Shown one piece after another: positions 27,001-35,673 of a DNA stretch of 64,000 bases. Below the pieces are notes generated by a model. It was not told the origin of the DNA. It did not search any database and saw only the letters and a program-made list of their open reading frames with translations. This DNA is from Litchfieldia sinesaloumensis (GTDB lineage: Bacteria; Bacillota; Bacilli; Bacillales; Bacillaceae_L). Positions within the stretch are counted from its first letter, which is position 1, and every line of letters begins with the position of its first letter. The translations under genes and the position numbers were made by a program. The DNA lies in NCBI RefSeq assembly GCF_900156865.1, contig NZ_LT732529.1, positions 1,612,642-1,676,641 on the forward strand, given 5' to 3'.

Positions 27001-27624
27001 TGGTGCTTTATCAATATGTTCAAAGAGAACGATATCCGACTTCGCATATAAACATTTATATAAGTCCGTTAAAAATAACTGAAATTCAGAATCGGTTGTA
27101 TATGATGCTAAATCCAGGATGGAAATGGTATCGTACTTCACTAGTTTATGATTTTCTAATAACTTGCCCATTGCCGTTATACTTTGTTTTCTACCTGAAC
27201 CTGGATGACCAAATAAAACGATGGAATTCTTCGGTTTATCCTTTGTCATACCTGTCACAAATGGTCGTTTAATCGCCAAAGATAGCTCGTCTAAATATCG
27301 ATTCTGTCCAACCATTTTCTGACCCATTTCACTTCGTATCGTGTAAAAAATGATGTCCAATTGGTCGCTTTTCACAATAGGCTGCTTTTCTTTTCGGGTG
27401 ATAGGATGATTCGTACTTGGTTTATGAGCAGCTGGGATCCCACCTTTCCCTGTAGGTCGTGACATGGACGTAGGAACTTGGTTTTGTCGCACTTGTTGTG
27501 CAGAATGGGTTTGAGTTGTGGATGTAATCCCATCCCTTCTAATCCAGCCATATTTTTTTATGCTACGAACGACTTGCCACTCAGGAAATAAAAACGTTGC
27601 GATTTCTTTTATAGTCCATCTCAT
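24010..27624 (-). CDS. giant AAA protein: degenerate Clp-like AAA plus three CbxX/CfqX (SpoVK-like) AAA modules
   Basis: The protein is 1204 residues. A low-complexity linker (about 30-85) follows a short N-terminal segment. Residues ~90-390 look like a Clp/Hsp100 AAA domain with a broken P-loop (GHPGSGRKQ) and no Walker B Glu (IVLFEHID). Three CbxX/CfqX modules follow at about 400-670, 670-940 and 940-1204. Each has GNPGTGKT (452-459, 720-727, 991-998), FIDEAYAL (513-520, 781-788, 1052-1059), LAGY and the arginine-finger-like SRFP (R571, R838, R1110). All three appear catalytically complete. The family includes SpoVK, CbbX (Rubisco activase) and EccA, which remodel protein complexes. It is the second gene of the cluster. 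Confidence 0.88.
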   Translation of the reverse strand: MRWTIKEIATFLFPEWQVVRSIKKYGWIRRDGITSTTQTHSAQQVRQNQVPTSMSRPTGKGGIPAAHKPSTNHPITRKEKQPIVKSDQLDIIFYTIRSEMGQKMVGQNRYLDELSLAIKRPFVTGMTKDKPKNSIVLFGHPGSGRKQSITAMGKLLENHKLVKYDTISILDLASYTTDSEFQLFLTDLYKCLYAKSDIVLFEHIDKAPSRVLDSITQLTTTGKYSLPARYIMDKNNLVEATGALLQQSISEIYANGKYFAFLYDKTEQSLMDLVGSNFMDAVGDFIHIEPYSEEEKKQLAERALMGIREKVGSQLSMVLAWSDDVVSYIAEYFSESTGIKGLENVAEQEIFKPLAEFKLRNTEMVNVPVNLMVINGRIAAQINQERIPLHTFVRDTNRAGLEDIKKELDLIVGLTEVKDYVLQLEDHVKIQKLRQSQGMKNSRISMHIVFTGNPGTGKTSIARIVAKYLKAIGVLSTGQLREVSRADLVGEYVGQTARLTNDVIKSALGGVLFIDEAYALFRNEHDTFGVEAIDTLVKGMEDYRDDLVVILAGYSEEMETFLKANPGLKSRFPNIVHFPDYTSDEMWEITEIIANQKGYTIAASCQKPLIDLYDKSQIKGKNDSGNGRLVRNTIEAAILNQSQRLIREQNANINELTYEDFKFDDTSSFDLEASLAPIVGLNHVKDFVRNQFHMLIAQEKRRNAGLKVDTSQTLHMIFSGNPGTGKTTIARIIAMMFKEMGLLKSGHLVEVDSGGLTGQYAGHTAKKTEEVFRSALGGVLFIDEAYALATSGGSFGLEAINTLVKLMEDFREDIVVILAGYEKEMDEFLNVNTGLESRFPHRIHFPDYSARELFEIAKIQISFKGFTLAKAAESVLMEEITKKHRKTIGESGNGRMIRNFIEEITRNQSVRIAMNDVPVEELNVILPTDIKPTERVLKNFDLETELASIIGLDEVKDYIRSLQARLRLEKERKKFGLPVDETQTLHMIFKGNPGTGKTMMARIVANVLYNLGVIQTNTLVETDRANLVAGYVGQTAIKTKEVIMEALDGVLFIDEAYALAQGGPNDFGKEAIDTLVKMMDDHRDRLVVILAGYEDDMEHFLSLNPGLRSRFPTIIDFKDYSPHELMEIAEKFYEEKGFVLTEDAKDKLMDIFQRVDSMDNFGNGRYVRNVYEKSLNHQASRLSQEKELTEEMLTTITLEDIKEV

Positions 27625-27637
27625 AGTATGTTATCAC

Positions 27638-28693
27638 CTACCAATCTGTAATTCGTTCCACTGGTCGAAAGCCCTTTGTCTTCAGATGGTCGATATGATG
27701 CTGGAAATTTTCCATTGCGTCAGAAGGGTCAAGTCTTGCAAAGTTTAGTCTATCCAAAACCGTCCGATTGAATAAAATCGATAACAGAACTTGGTTTTCC
27801 ATATTTCCGGTTACAGTGTTCAACGCATGTTCGGTCACATGGACCAAACACCGCTCAATTGGCAAAAAAGCAAACAAATGACGAGCGACCCAAATGGCTT
27901 GAGTACAAACATAATCCTTCTTAATTTCATGATATCTAGATACGCCCATTTGACGCCTGGAGACTTTACCAGTTTTCGTTAAGGACAATTGCTCGGTGGG
28001 AACTACATTTCCATTCACCTGGAACTCCAATTCTACAGTATGGGCATCATGGACCTTGAAAACATATGATAATTCTTGAAACTCACTACTTTCCGCGATT
28101 ACTTCTTGATAGGCTCGCGCCTGACCAGCTAATACAGCATTTGCCAAAGTGGTTAATTCGTGCCACTCCTGATAATCTGATTGATCCTGTAGCTTGGCCT
28201 GCTGGATTGCTTGATTTAATCTTTCCTTCTTACGTTGTGCTAATTTCTTGATGATCCGTTCAAAAAAGTTTGGTGTGTATGTCTGATACTTATGTACCGC
28301 TTCTTGCTGTAATGGACCCATTTCCCCTGGTGTATATGGGGCTGGTATTGCTTGAATTTCCCTCCAATCAATTGGTTCTGGGGAAATTTGATGCAAGGAT
28401 GTGATTGCTTGGATTTGACGATTATATTCTTCGACGAGAGCTTGGTTGTCTGCAGGATGAGTTGTAGAAGTGGAGGATACTGTTCCTTGAGTATTTTTCT
28501 TTTTCTTACCAGTAGTGCTCTTCACATAAGAGATGCCTGTTCCCGGAATTCCAACAGACCTCGTTCGTCTTCCAGATGAATGGATCGAATAACGCATTCC
28601 TCTTGTACCGAAACTAACCCCCACCCCCTTTTTACCAAAATTCAACCGAACACCTTTTGCTATTTTGATACTCTTTCTAAAGCGAAAAGCCAT
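27638..28693 (-). CDS. DUF4236-domain protein, first gene of the AAA cluster
   Basis: The 351-residue protein has an N-terminal ~55-residue DUF4236 module (FRFRKSIKIAKGVRLNFGKK, then GTRGMRYSIHSSGRRTRS and GIPGTGISY). A linker and a helical, Gln-rich middle (about 80-190) are followed by a C-terminal domain of mixed structure (about 195-351) that I do not recognise. GGTGGAG precedes the ATG. The AAA gene starts 13 nt after its stop. DUF4236 occurs in varied bacterial proteins of unknown role; in this setting it may recruit a client for the AAA machine, which is inference. Confidence 0.8.
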   Translation of the reverse strand: MAFRFRKSIKIAKGVRLNFGKKGVGVSFGTRGMRYSIHSSGRRTRSVGIPGTGISYVKSTTGKKKKNTQGTVSSTSTTHPADNQALVEEYNRQIQAITSLHQISPEPIDWREIQAIPAPYTPGEMGPLQQEAVHKYQTYTPNFFERIIKKLAQRKKERLNQAIQQAKLQDQSDYQEWHELTTLANAVLAGQARAYQEVIAESSEFQELSYVFKVHDAHTVELEFQVNGNVVPTEQLSLTKTGKVSRRQMGVSRYHEIKKDYVCTQAIWVARHLFAFLPIERCLVHVTEHALNTVTGNMENQVLLSILFNRTVLDRLNFARLDPSDAMENFQHHIDHLKTKGFRPVERITDW

Positions 28694-29179
28694 TGTTCTC
28701 CACCTCTTGCTAGGTAATATGATAGTAAAAAAAGCAGTCGTTCCTATTGAAAACTAAACTGCTTTATTCAGTGATAATACAAGTATTGTTTAGTATGAAC
28801 GATATATAGGCTCTTATGAATTTTTATAGGAAACTTTTAGGGGAACTTAAATCCAAAAAAAAAGCCATATACAACTTGGCCTTTAAAAATAATTTTATCC
28901 TATTTTGAGAGATTTTTTTGTTTGACTTAGTATTCGTGATCCTATTAGTAACAGTCTAACGGCAATGATTGACCTGAAGATTACGTTAAAATGTTCATTA
29001 ATACTCGTTAATTAACTAATGTTTGATATTGTTCATATAATACGAGTCGTACCTCGTGCCAATATGATTCGTCATCTTAATCAAAAATATAATGTGAAAG
29101 AAAATGTATATTAAAATTCAGTACCCTTCTATCCCCTAATTAGAAACTACAGTGCTCTTGTTTGCAGATGAAATCTAAT
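28694..29179. other. intergenic region without a gene
   Basis: This is 486 AT-rich bases. The only structure I see is a weak hairpin with a T-run on the minus strand at 28855-28884, which could be a distal terminator for katE. The promoter of the DUF4236 operon must lie near 28.7-28.8 kb, but I cannot pick a convincing box. Confidence 0.5.
28855..28884 (-). terminator. possible distal terminator downstream of katE
   Basis: The minus strand reads GGCCA-agttgtata-TGGC followed by nine T residues. The stem is short but the T-tract is strong. Confidence 0.45.
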
Positions 29180-31228
29180 TCAAACTAACTTTCTCTCCCA
29201 GAAACGATGGGCACCAATCGCCTCCACAAATTTTGATACAAATTCTACGGGGGCAGTTCCCGTAACTACTCCCGGCTTTCCCTCTAACTTATTTACTTCC
29301 AGCCATTTGATTCCAACACCGGTCGCTCCAATCGGTTTATAGTGTGAAAATGCCTCATCAATGAAGTAGGCTGCATCCTTGTTGAACTTATTGTTTTTGT
29401 TGCTTCCTCTTATCATATAGACGGCATCAAACAACACCGACTTCGCAGTTAGGAAGGTATGTTCCGCTTTTACTTTAACTCCATTTGTACCGTGCACAGT
29501 CCCAATATTTTCACTGATAATTTCCGGGATAAGTCCTTCCATCATCAGTCTGTCCAGCACATATTTAATCTCCGGTCCATTAAAACCATCTGTCAGTATT
29601 ACAGCTACCTTACGTGTTTTTGCTGATTTTGGTGTATTTTCTTGGCTGAGGGCAGGGGAAGATTTTGTGATGGTCGAACCGTTCCCTTTAGGAGGACTTG
29701 CCCCGATTTTTATCGCAAATGCGGTTGCTAACTCAATACTCACATTAGCAAACATATCCACCACCTGCTGTTTTACCGATTCACTTTTTACTTTCCCCAG
29801 TTCGAAACTGAACGCTTCAATGATATGCTTTTTTTCAGGTTCGCTCATGCTGTTCCAAAAAAGGGTAGCCTGAGAAAAATGATCTGTAAAACTCTTACTT
29901 CGAGCGCGGATTTTTCGCCCTTCCACTTTTTCCTGATAGGTGGCATATCCCCCCTCCTCCTCACTTGCAGGCGCCGGGGTGTCACCAGCCAAAGAGTTTC
30001 GGTGATAACTCACTTTCCCGAGATTGATGGTCTGGCGATGGTAACCTTCACGTTGATTATTATGGAACGGTACAACGGGTCTGTTTATAGGTATTTCATG
30101 AAAATTAGGACCGCCCAGACGGATTAATTGAGTATCTAAGTACGAAAACAGGCGCCCCTGCAATAACGGATCATTGGTAAAGTCAATTCCAGGTACAACA
30201 TTCGCCACATGAAACGCAGCCTGTTCCGTTTCTGCAAAGAAATTGTCTACATTCCGATTCAGGGTCATCTTTCCAATGATCGTTACTGGAATGACTTCTT
30301 CCGGCCAAAGCTTTGTCGCGTCTAGTATGTCAAACTCGAAACTAAATTCGTCCTCTTCGGCAAGGATCTGAACTCCCAATTCATATTCTGGATAAAACCC
30401 TTTTTCGATGGCACCCCATAAGTCATTACGGTGAAAATCAGGATCGATGCCTGCCAATTTATGTGCCTCATCCCATACAAGGGAATGCGTTCCTAATGCA
30501 GGCTTCCAATGGAATTTCACAAAATGGGCTTTCCCCTGATTATTTACAAGGCGAAACGTATGGACGCCAAATCCTTCCATCATTCGGAAGCTACGTGGAA
30601 TGGCACGGTCTGACATAATCCACATGATCATATGTGCAGATTCCTGGTTATTCGCGACAAAATCCCAAAAGGTGTCGTGGGCAGTGGAGGCTTGCGGAAT
30701 ATCATTATCAGGCTCCGGTTTGAAGGCATGCACAACATCAGGAAATTTAATGGCATCTTGGATGAAAAAGACCGGGATATTATTTGCGACTAAATCATAG
30801 TTCCCTTCCTCCGTATAGAATTTAGTCGCGAATCCTCTGGCATCCCGAACCGTATCCGCAGAACCGCGCGCTCCATTTACAGTAGAAAATCGGACAAATA
30901 CGGGAGTCTTTTTGGAAGTATCTTGCAGGAATTTTGCTCTTGTATACTTTTCCATATTTTTGTATAACTGAAATTCTCCATGTACGCCAAAACCGCGGGC
31001 ATGAACGACCCGTTCTGGAATTCGCTCATGGTCAAAGTGCGTTACTTTTTCTCGAAAATGAAAATCCTCCAGTAGGGTCGGACCACGAACACCTGCCTTT
31101 AAAGAAAATTCATCTTCTGACACTTTTAACCCTTGATTGGTTGTAAGTGTCTTGCCTTTGTCATCAACCCTAAATGCTTCTAATTGCTCTTCTTTACTGT
31201 TCTTCCTACCATTATGCTCATCATTCAT
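29180..31228 (-). CDS. katE: large-subunit (clade 2) catalase HPII
   Basis: The 682-residue haem catalase dismutates hydrogen peroxide. The core shows [12 protein letters not shown] (distal haem His near residue 76), the [16 protein letters not shown] segment, and the proximal haem Tyr motif RLFSYLDTQ. The C-terminal ~150 residues ([20 protein letters not shown], then [11 protein letters not shown]) form the flavodoxin/GATase1-like domain that only clade 2 enzymes carry. GGGGGGA lies before the ATG. Length is normal. In Bacillus this class is a general-stress or spore catalase, but I could not confirm a SigB promoter here. Confidence 0.95.
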   Translation of the reverse strand: MNDEHNGRKNSKEEQLEAFRVDDKGKTLTTNQGLKVSEDEFSLKAGVRGPTLLEDFHFREKVTHFDHERIPERVVHARGFGVHGEFQLYKNMEKYTRAKFLQDTSKKTPVFVRFSTVNGARGSADTVRDARGFATKFYTEEGNYDLVANNIPVFFIQDAIKFPDVVHAFKPEPDNDIPQASTAHDTFWDFVANNQESAHMIMWIMSDRAIPRSFRMMEGFGVHTFRLVNNQGKAHFVKFHWKPALGTHSLVWDEAHKLAGIDPDFHRNDLWGAIEKGFYPEYELGVQILAEEDEFSFEFDILDATKLWPEEVIPVTIIGKMTLNRNVDNFFAETEQAAFHVANVVPGIDFTNDPLLQGRLFSYLDTQLIRLGGPNFHEIPINRPVVPFHNNQREGYHRQTINLGKVSYHRNSLAGDTPAPASEEEGGYATYQEKVEGRKIRARSKSFTDHFSQATLFWNSMSEPEKKHIIEAFSFELGKVKSESVKQQVVDMFANVSIELATAFAIKIGASPPKGNGSTITKSSPALSQENTPKSAKTRKVAVILTDGFNGPEIKYVLDRLMMEGLIPEIISENIGTVHGTNGVKVKAEHTFLTAKSVLFDAVYMIRGSNKNNKFNKDAAYFIDEAFSHYKPIGATGVGIKWLEVNKLEGKPGVVTGTAPVEFVSKFVEAIGAHRFWERKLV

Positions 31229-31355
31229 ATGAAGTCCCCCCCATCGTTAAAAGATATGATTCACCCTCGGGAAATATCTCAAAAATTTCCACTTAATAGA
31301 GACAATCGGTATTTTTTATCACCCGATGGAGACCTACCTTTTATGTGATGAAAAC

Positions 31356-31694
31356 CTATAATGAATAGATATCTGCTACAAGGGATCTAGCTGTTGCTAA
31401 TTCCATTCTCACATTTGTGGTATCCTCTTCTTTTACGGCAGCAATTATTTTTTGTATACTTTCATTTAATTGTTCATATTCCCCTTCATCGCCAAGTAAT
31501 TGTAATTTCCATTTGCTATCTATATAAATGTCATTTAGTTCTTCAGCTTGCAATTTAATTTGCTCCCAATCCGGTTGGTCCAATGCCTCTTCAAGCTGAT
31601 CAATGTGGTTGTAGAAGAGATCCCCACCGATTGTATTAGCACATCCAGCAAGCAGGACGAATAGCAACAGACAGATACTATTTTTTTTAATCAA
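31356..31694 (-). CDS. DUF4363-type lipoprotein
   Basis: The 112-residue lipoprotein has a signal peptide and lipobox LLAGC (lipidated Cys near residue 18). The helical, acidic mature part (HIDQLEEALDQPDWEQIKLQ) resembles DUF4363. It is divergent from the DUF421 (YetF-type) gene at 31789, and from memory DUF4363 and DUF421 proteins are frequent genomic neighbours, so they may act together at the membrane. Exact function is unknown. Confidence 0.75.
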   Translation of the reverse strand: MIKKNSICLLLFVLLAGCANTIGGDLFYNHIDQLEEALDQPDWEQIKLQAEELNDIYIDSKWKLQLLGDEGEYEQLNESIQKIIAAVKEEDTTNVRMELATARSLVADIYSL

Positions 31695-31734
31695 TGATAC
31701 TTCCTCCTTACAGAGTGAATATTATTACCTATAT

Positions 31735-31750
31735 TACCCAATAATGGGTA
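31735..31750. promoter_or_regulatory. palindrome in the DUF4363/DUF421 divergent promoter region
   Basis: TACCCA-ataa-TGGGTA is a perfect palindrome midway between two divergently read genes, a plausible shared operator. No regulator gene is adjacent. Confidence 0.35.
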
Positions 31751-31788
31751 TATTAAATAAACAAAAAAAGCTGAAGGAGAAATATGTC

Positions 31789-32649
31789 ATGCCTGAACTG
31801 GTGTTGATTCTGATTCGTTCGATTGTAGCTTTTGTTTTGTTGTTGCTGATGGCCCGAATAATGGGAAAGAAGCAAATTTCCCAACTTACTTTTTTCGATT
31901 ATTGTGTAGGAATCACAATCGGCTCAATTGCTGCAACCATGTCTGTCGATCAGAATGTCAAAGCTATAAACGGAATGCTTGCATTGCTTGTTTGGGGGCT
32001 TTTTCCGATTATCTTAGCATATGTTAGTTTGAAGTCTATGTGGTTTACAAAAATGATAGATGGTAGCCCAACAATTCTAATTCAGAACGGTGAAATTCTT
32101 GAAAAGAATTTGAAAAAAAATTTGGTAACCGCTGATGAATTGATGCTATTACTTAGGGAGAAAGGAGTTTTTAAGGTTTCAGACGTAGAAATGGCGGTCT
32201 TAGAGACAAACGGACAGCTTAGTGTCATGCTAAACTCTAATCAACAGCCACTTACGCCTCATAAAATAGGAATCTCTTTGGAAAAGGAACATGGACCAAC
32301 TATTCTAATTATGGATGGTATTTTGTTAGATAGAGGATTAAAAGAACGTGGTCATACAAAGGAATGGTTACTAAGTGAGATACAGAAACAAGGAGCGAAA
32401 GACTTCAAAGAAGTATTCCTTGCCCAGATAGACTCCCAAGGGAATATATATGTAGATTTATATAAAGATCAAGCAAAACGGTATATAACTGAAGAAAGGC
32501 AGCCACTCGGAGAGACCCTGAAAAAGATACAGGCTGATTTGGAACATTTTTCACTACAGACGGATAATCCAGAAGCCAAAAAGGTATATGAAAAGGAGGC
32601 AACTAACCTTCAAAAGACAATTGATTCGATATTCCCATATTTGAAATAA
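31789..32649 (+). CDS. DUF421 (YetF-type) membrane protein
   Basis: The 286-residue protein has three N-terminal transmembrane helices (LVLILIRSIVAFVLLLLMAR; two more to about residue 85) and a cytoplasmic DUF421 domain with the typical SPTILIQNGEILEKNLKKN and a C-terminal regulatory-looking tail. ATG 31789 is used because AAGGAG sits 9 nt before it; the frame from 31744 adds 15 residues without a ribosome site and would cover the palindrome. YetF-type proteins occur in spore formers and some localise to spore membranes; function here is inferred only to be membrane-associated. Confidence 0.88.
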   Translation: MPELVLILIRSIVAFVLLLLMARIMGKKQISQLTFFDYCVGITIGSIAATMSVDQNVKAINGMLALLVWGLFPIILAYVSLKSMWFTKMIDGSPTILIQNGEILEKNLKKNLVTADELMLLLREKGVFKVSDVEMAVLETNGQLSVMLNSNQQPLTPHKIGISLEKEHGPTILIMDGILLDRGLKERGHTKEWLLSEIQKQGAKDFKEVFLAQIDSQGNIYVDLYKDQAKRYITEERQPLGETLKKIQADLEHFSLQTDNPEAKKVYEKEATNLQKTIDSIFPYLK

Positions 32650-32818
32650 CGATAATCTCGATAACTACACCGTCCACTTTAGCATCATTACACCAGAAGG
32701 ATTTATGTGCCTCTATAGATTTTTAGTACAAAGGTAATAGAATTAAGTCAGTAGTAAGGAAATAATCCGATATATTTGCACAAGAAATGTCGGGCAAATA
32801 AATCCTTTTAATCTTAAC

Positions 32819-32859
32819 AAAAAGAAGCAGCCGAAACCCTATACAATTTCGACTGCTAT
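32819..32859 (-). terminator. terminator of the ArsR/UvrA-like transcript
   Basis: The minus strand reads AGCAG-CGAAA...TTTCG-CTGCT with a 10-11-nt loop, followed by a T-rich stretch (TCTTTTTG). Confidence 0.75.
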
Positions 32860-32904
32860 TGAATGTGTTATTTAATGTTTTGTACTTAAAATTCCCCTTT
32901 TTTC

Positions 32905-34330
32905 TTAGATATACTTCGCCGTAACCGAACGCTCGCATTCTAAAAGTCCTGCTGGTGGGCCTTCGTAAATGATTTCTCCCCCACCAGTACCACCATCTGG
33001 ACCTAAATCAATGATCCAATCGCTGTTTCGAATCACGTCCAGATTATGTTCGATGACGATGACTGTGTTCCCTTTTTCCACTAATTTATCAATAATCAGT
33101 AGGATATTGGCAACATCGGAAAGATGCAATCCTGTGGTTGGTTCATCTAAAATATAGATATTGCCCTTTTTGTTTAATTCTTTGGCTAGTTTCAGTCTCT
33201 GACTCTCTCCACCAGATAAAGTGCTTAGTGGTTGACCTAGAGACAGATACCCCAATCCTACTGTTTCCATGCTTGTCAGCTGACGCTTAATGTCTTTTGC
33301 TTCGAAAAAGTCCACTGCTTCAGCAACCGACATTTCCATGATATCGACAATATTCTTTCCTTTATAAAGGTATTGGAGAACTTCCTGTTTGTAACGGTCG
33401 CCATGACATTCGCTACATTCCATTTCCATCTTGTCCATAAACGACATATTCAGCTCAACTGTTCCGGTTCCACCACATGTTTCGCAGCCACCCTTTGAGT
33501 TATAGCTGAATAATCCACTTTCCACATTGTTTGCTTCTGAAAATGCTTTTCGAATCGAATTCATAATTCCTGAAAAGGTCGCAGGATTTGAACGAATGTT
33601 TCCGTGAACTTGACTTTGGTCAATTCGAACTGCCTCTGGAAAATCTTTTGCAAACACTTCGTTCACAAGTGTACTTTTACCAGATCCCGCTACTCCTGTA
33701 ACTGCGGTAAAGACACCAATTGGTACACGCATGCTCACATTTTTCAAATTATGGAGGCTACTTTTTCGACTTTCTAAAAATTTGTTGACAGGTCTCGGAT
33801 TTGTCTTCAGTTCCATCTTCTTATTCAAATATTGAGCAGTTAGTGTATCTGAAGACAATAGTCCCTGATAGCTGCCACTGTACATGATGTTCCCTCCACG
33901 AGAACCTGCATGTGGACCAACATCAATAATATGGTCGGCAATCTGGATAACATCAGGATCATGTTCCACAACTAGAACCGTATTTCCCTTATCACGCAAC
34001 TTAGCCAGTAGTTCATTTAGCCGGTAAACATCACGTGGATGTAGCCCTGTACTTGGTTCATCAAAGATGTACATTAATCCCGTTAGGTTACTAGATAAGT
34101 ATTTCACCATCTTAACCCTTTGAGACTCACCACCAGATAAGGTCGGCGTCTCCCTTGTTAATGTCAAATACCCCAATCCAATCTCACACAGACTTTTCAC
34201 ACGGTCTAATATTCCAGCTAAAATCTGCTTAGCGCCTGGGTCATTAAATTGTTGAAGAACGATCATTAGCTTATCTAACTGCATATCTGTCAGGTCAAAA
34301 ATCGAATATCCTTCATGAAATCTCTGCCAT
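32905..34330 (-). pseudogene. UvrA-like drug-resistance ATPase with internal deletion
   Basis: The surviving frame encodes about 470 residues from FHEGYSIFDLTDMQ to the C terminus. It contains two SGGESQR signatures (TLSGGESQRVKMV; TLSGGESQRLKLA), the second P-loop GVAGSGKST, the zinc motif CETCGGTGTVE/CSECHGDRY and two Walker B boxes (YIFDEPSTGLHP; YILDEPTTGLHL). The first P-loop and roughly the first third of a ~750-residue UvrA2/DrrC-type protein are absent. The original start seems intact: GAGGAGG then ATG at 34330 reading MAEIS and stop, so the deletion fuses codon 3-4 to the middle out of frame. Only a TTG at 34347, inside arsR, could still open the surviving frame. Confidence 0.8.
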
Positions 34331-34333
34331 TCT

Positions 34334-34657
34334 TTATTCCTCCTCAAGCAAGTTTTTTAAAATTGCCATGTTATTAGTCCAAAACTTTTCATAAAACGAA
34401 ACCCAATCTTTAATTTCTCTTAATGGAGTTGCATTTATTCGATATCTTGTTTCTCGACCGACTTTTCGGTCAAGAACTAATCCAGCTTCTTTTAGGATTG
34501 TCAGATGCTTCGAAACCGCAGTGCGTCCCATCTGAAAATGAGGAGTTATTTTATAAAGAGGTAACTCTTCCTCTTCTGCTAACAAATGTAGCATTTCACG
34601 TCTTGTAGGGTCAGCAATGGCTGCAAAAACATCACGTTCTTGTTCTTTTTCGTTCAA
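34334..34657 (-). CDS. ArsR family repressor
   Basis: The 107-residue winged-helix protein has IADPTRREMLHLLAEEEELP and the recognition helix GRTAVSKHLTILKEAGLV, followed by the wing VGRETRYRINATPL. No metal-binding Cys cluster is visible, placing it with ArsR members that control drug- or stress-related partners. It is directly upstream of the UvrA-like gene, whose original ATG is 4 nt after its stop, so it presumably regulated that resistance ATPase. The promoter at 34682-34730 carries two palindromes. Confidence 0.9.
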   Translation of the reverse strand: MNEKEQERDVFAAIADPTRREMLHLLAEEEELPLYKITPHFQMGRTAVSKHLTILKEAGLVLDRKVGRETRYRINATPLREIKDWVSFYEKFWTNNMAILKNLLEEE

Positions 34658-34681
34658 ATTCCTCCTCCCCCTTTTTAATAC

Positions 34682-34730
34682 GACACCAAATGGTGTCCTA
34701 ATTATATGACACCGATTAGTGTCCAGTCAA
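34682..34730 (-). promoter_or_regulatory. arsR promoter with two palindromic operators
   Basis: On the minus strand, TTGACT (-35; plus 34725-34730) and TATAAT (-10; plus 34701-34706) are 18 nt apart. The palindrome GACACTAATCGGTGTC (plus 34708-34723) fills the spacer and GACACCATTTGGTGTC (plus 34682-34697) follows the -10. Both share GACAC...GTGTC half-sites 26 bp apart. Binding would block RNA polymerase directly. Confidence 0.85.
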
Positions 34731-34756
34731 CTTTTTTATAAGAGTTTATCGTCTGC

Positions 34757-35341
34757 TTACTTTGAATGATCCAATTGAAATCTATTTACTTGTAATTGAT
34801 TCAGTAACGGATACTCATATAATTTCCCCTCATAAACGACTTCAAATCGCGGATGCTCTAAAAAGTCATTTGGTGTTACGAGAGCAGAAGGGAGATTCCA
34901 TAAAGGTATGTCGCTATTTTCAAAAACTTGCGCAACAAATTGAGAGCAAAAATATTTATTTCTCTGAATGATTGGACGCTGAACAGCTACACCCAGGAGA
35001 CCTAGTAAATTATAAGAATACATATCTTTATTTCTAGTAAAATTCTGAATCACATTTCTGATACAAGAATATTCCTTTGCAGAAACATCAATCTTTAATA
35101 AAAGACATCTAGTGTTATGAAAATAGCGGTATGTACCGAAGTAGACATCTTCTCGTATAAAGCCAGCAATTAGTGGATTCCTCGGGTATTTTCGACCAAA
35201 GCTATACATTTCATCGAGTTCTTCGTCAAAAACGATGGAAACATGATTGTAAGGTGCATTTGTAAAGCATTTGATCATCTTCGTGAATAATGTACCTGTA
35301 TCCGTTAATAAAACATATATTGTTTTTATATTTTTCTCCAC
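34757..35341 (-). CDS. permuted papain-fold (NlpC/P60 superfamily, YiiX-like) hydrolase
   Basis: The 194-residue soluble protein has the circularly permuted arrangement: the catalytic-His motif comes first (APYNHVSIVFDE, near residue 33) and the Cys later (NKYFCSQFVAQVF, near 132). Such proteins hydrolyse amide or ester bonds in cell-wall or lipid-like substrates. GTG start 35341 has only a distant purine run upstream, so initiation could be weak or the start slightly different. It stands alone between the arsR promoter and the two-component system. Confidence 0.7.
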   Translation of the reverse strand: MEKNIKTIYVLLTDTGTLFTKMIKCFTNAPYNHVSIVFDEELDEMYSFGRKYPRNPLIAGFIREDVYFGTYRYFHNTRCLLLKIDVSAKEYSCIRNVIQNFTRNKDMYSYNLLGLLGVAVQRPIIQRNKYFCSQFVAQVFENSDIPLWNLPSALVTPNDFLEHPRFEVVYEGKLYEYPLLNQLQVNRFQLDHSK

Positions 35342-35515
35342 TGCTTCTATTACATTCCTTTCCCCTTCCTAACTTTGCTATTTTTTGGATTTCAACTTTT
35401 AAGCAAGAAAGGTTTGCTATTTTCCTAGAATTGATTGTAAACTACCATTTATTGAATATCAATAAATATTTTATTTATTTTAATAAAAACCATTTAACTT
35501 TTACGTTCCGTATCC

Positions 35516-35550
35516 AAAAAAGAATAGGACATCCCTTGATATCCTATTCC
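35516..35550 (-). terminator. terminator of the two-component operon
   Basis: The minus strand reads GAATAGGATATCAAGGGATG, then TCCTATTC followed by TTTTTT. It lies about 120 bp beyond the kinase stop. Confidence 0.8.
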
Positions 35551-35566
35551 CTGTTTTTATAACACT

Positions 35567-35608
35567 GTTGATTTCAACTGCAGGCGGAAGCCTTCCGCTT
35601 CAATCAAC
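35567..35608. repeat. shortened copy of the GC-rich dispersed repeat
   Basis: GTTGATTTCAACTGCAGGCG is joined to CCTTCCGCTTCAATCAAC. The ends match the element at 12528-12657 but about 90 bp of the interior are missing. GTTGATT/AATCAAC form inverted ends. The remainder of 35342-35673 has only the terminator. Confidence 0.65.
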
Positions 35609-35673
35609 TCATTTGAACTAAGTCATCTATAACAACATAATGTTTTAAAAAATACTTTCAAGAGACAACGTCA

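Noticed and set aside
24010..27624. Type VII secretion EccA or a CbbX Rubisco activase
   Set aside because: Module similarity only: there are no EccB-E, WXG100 or Rubisco genes nearby, and three fused AAA modules do not match either protein.
31230..31355. SigB promoter for katE
   Set aside because: GGTTTT and GGTAGG-like boxes can be picked out, but spacing and sequence fit the consensus poorly.
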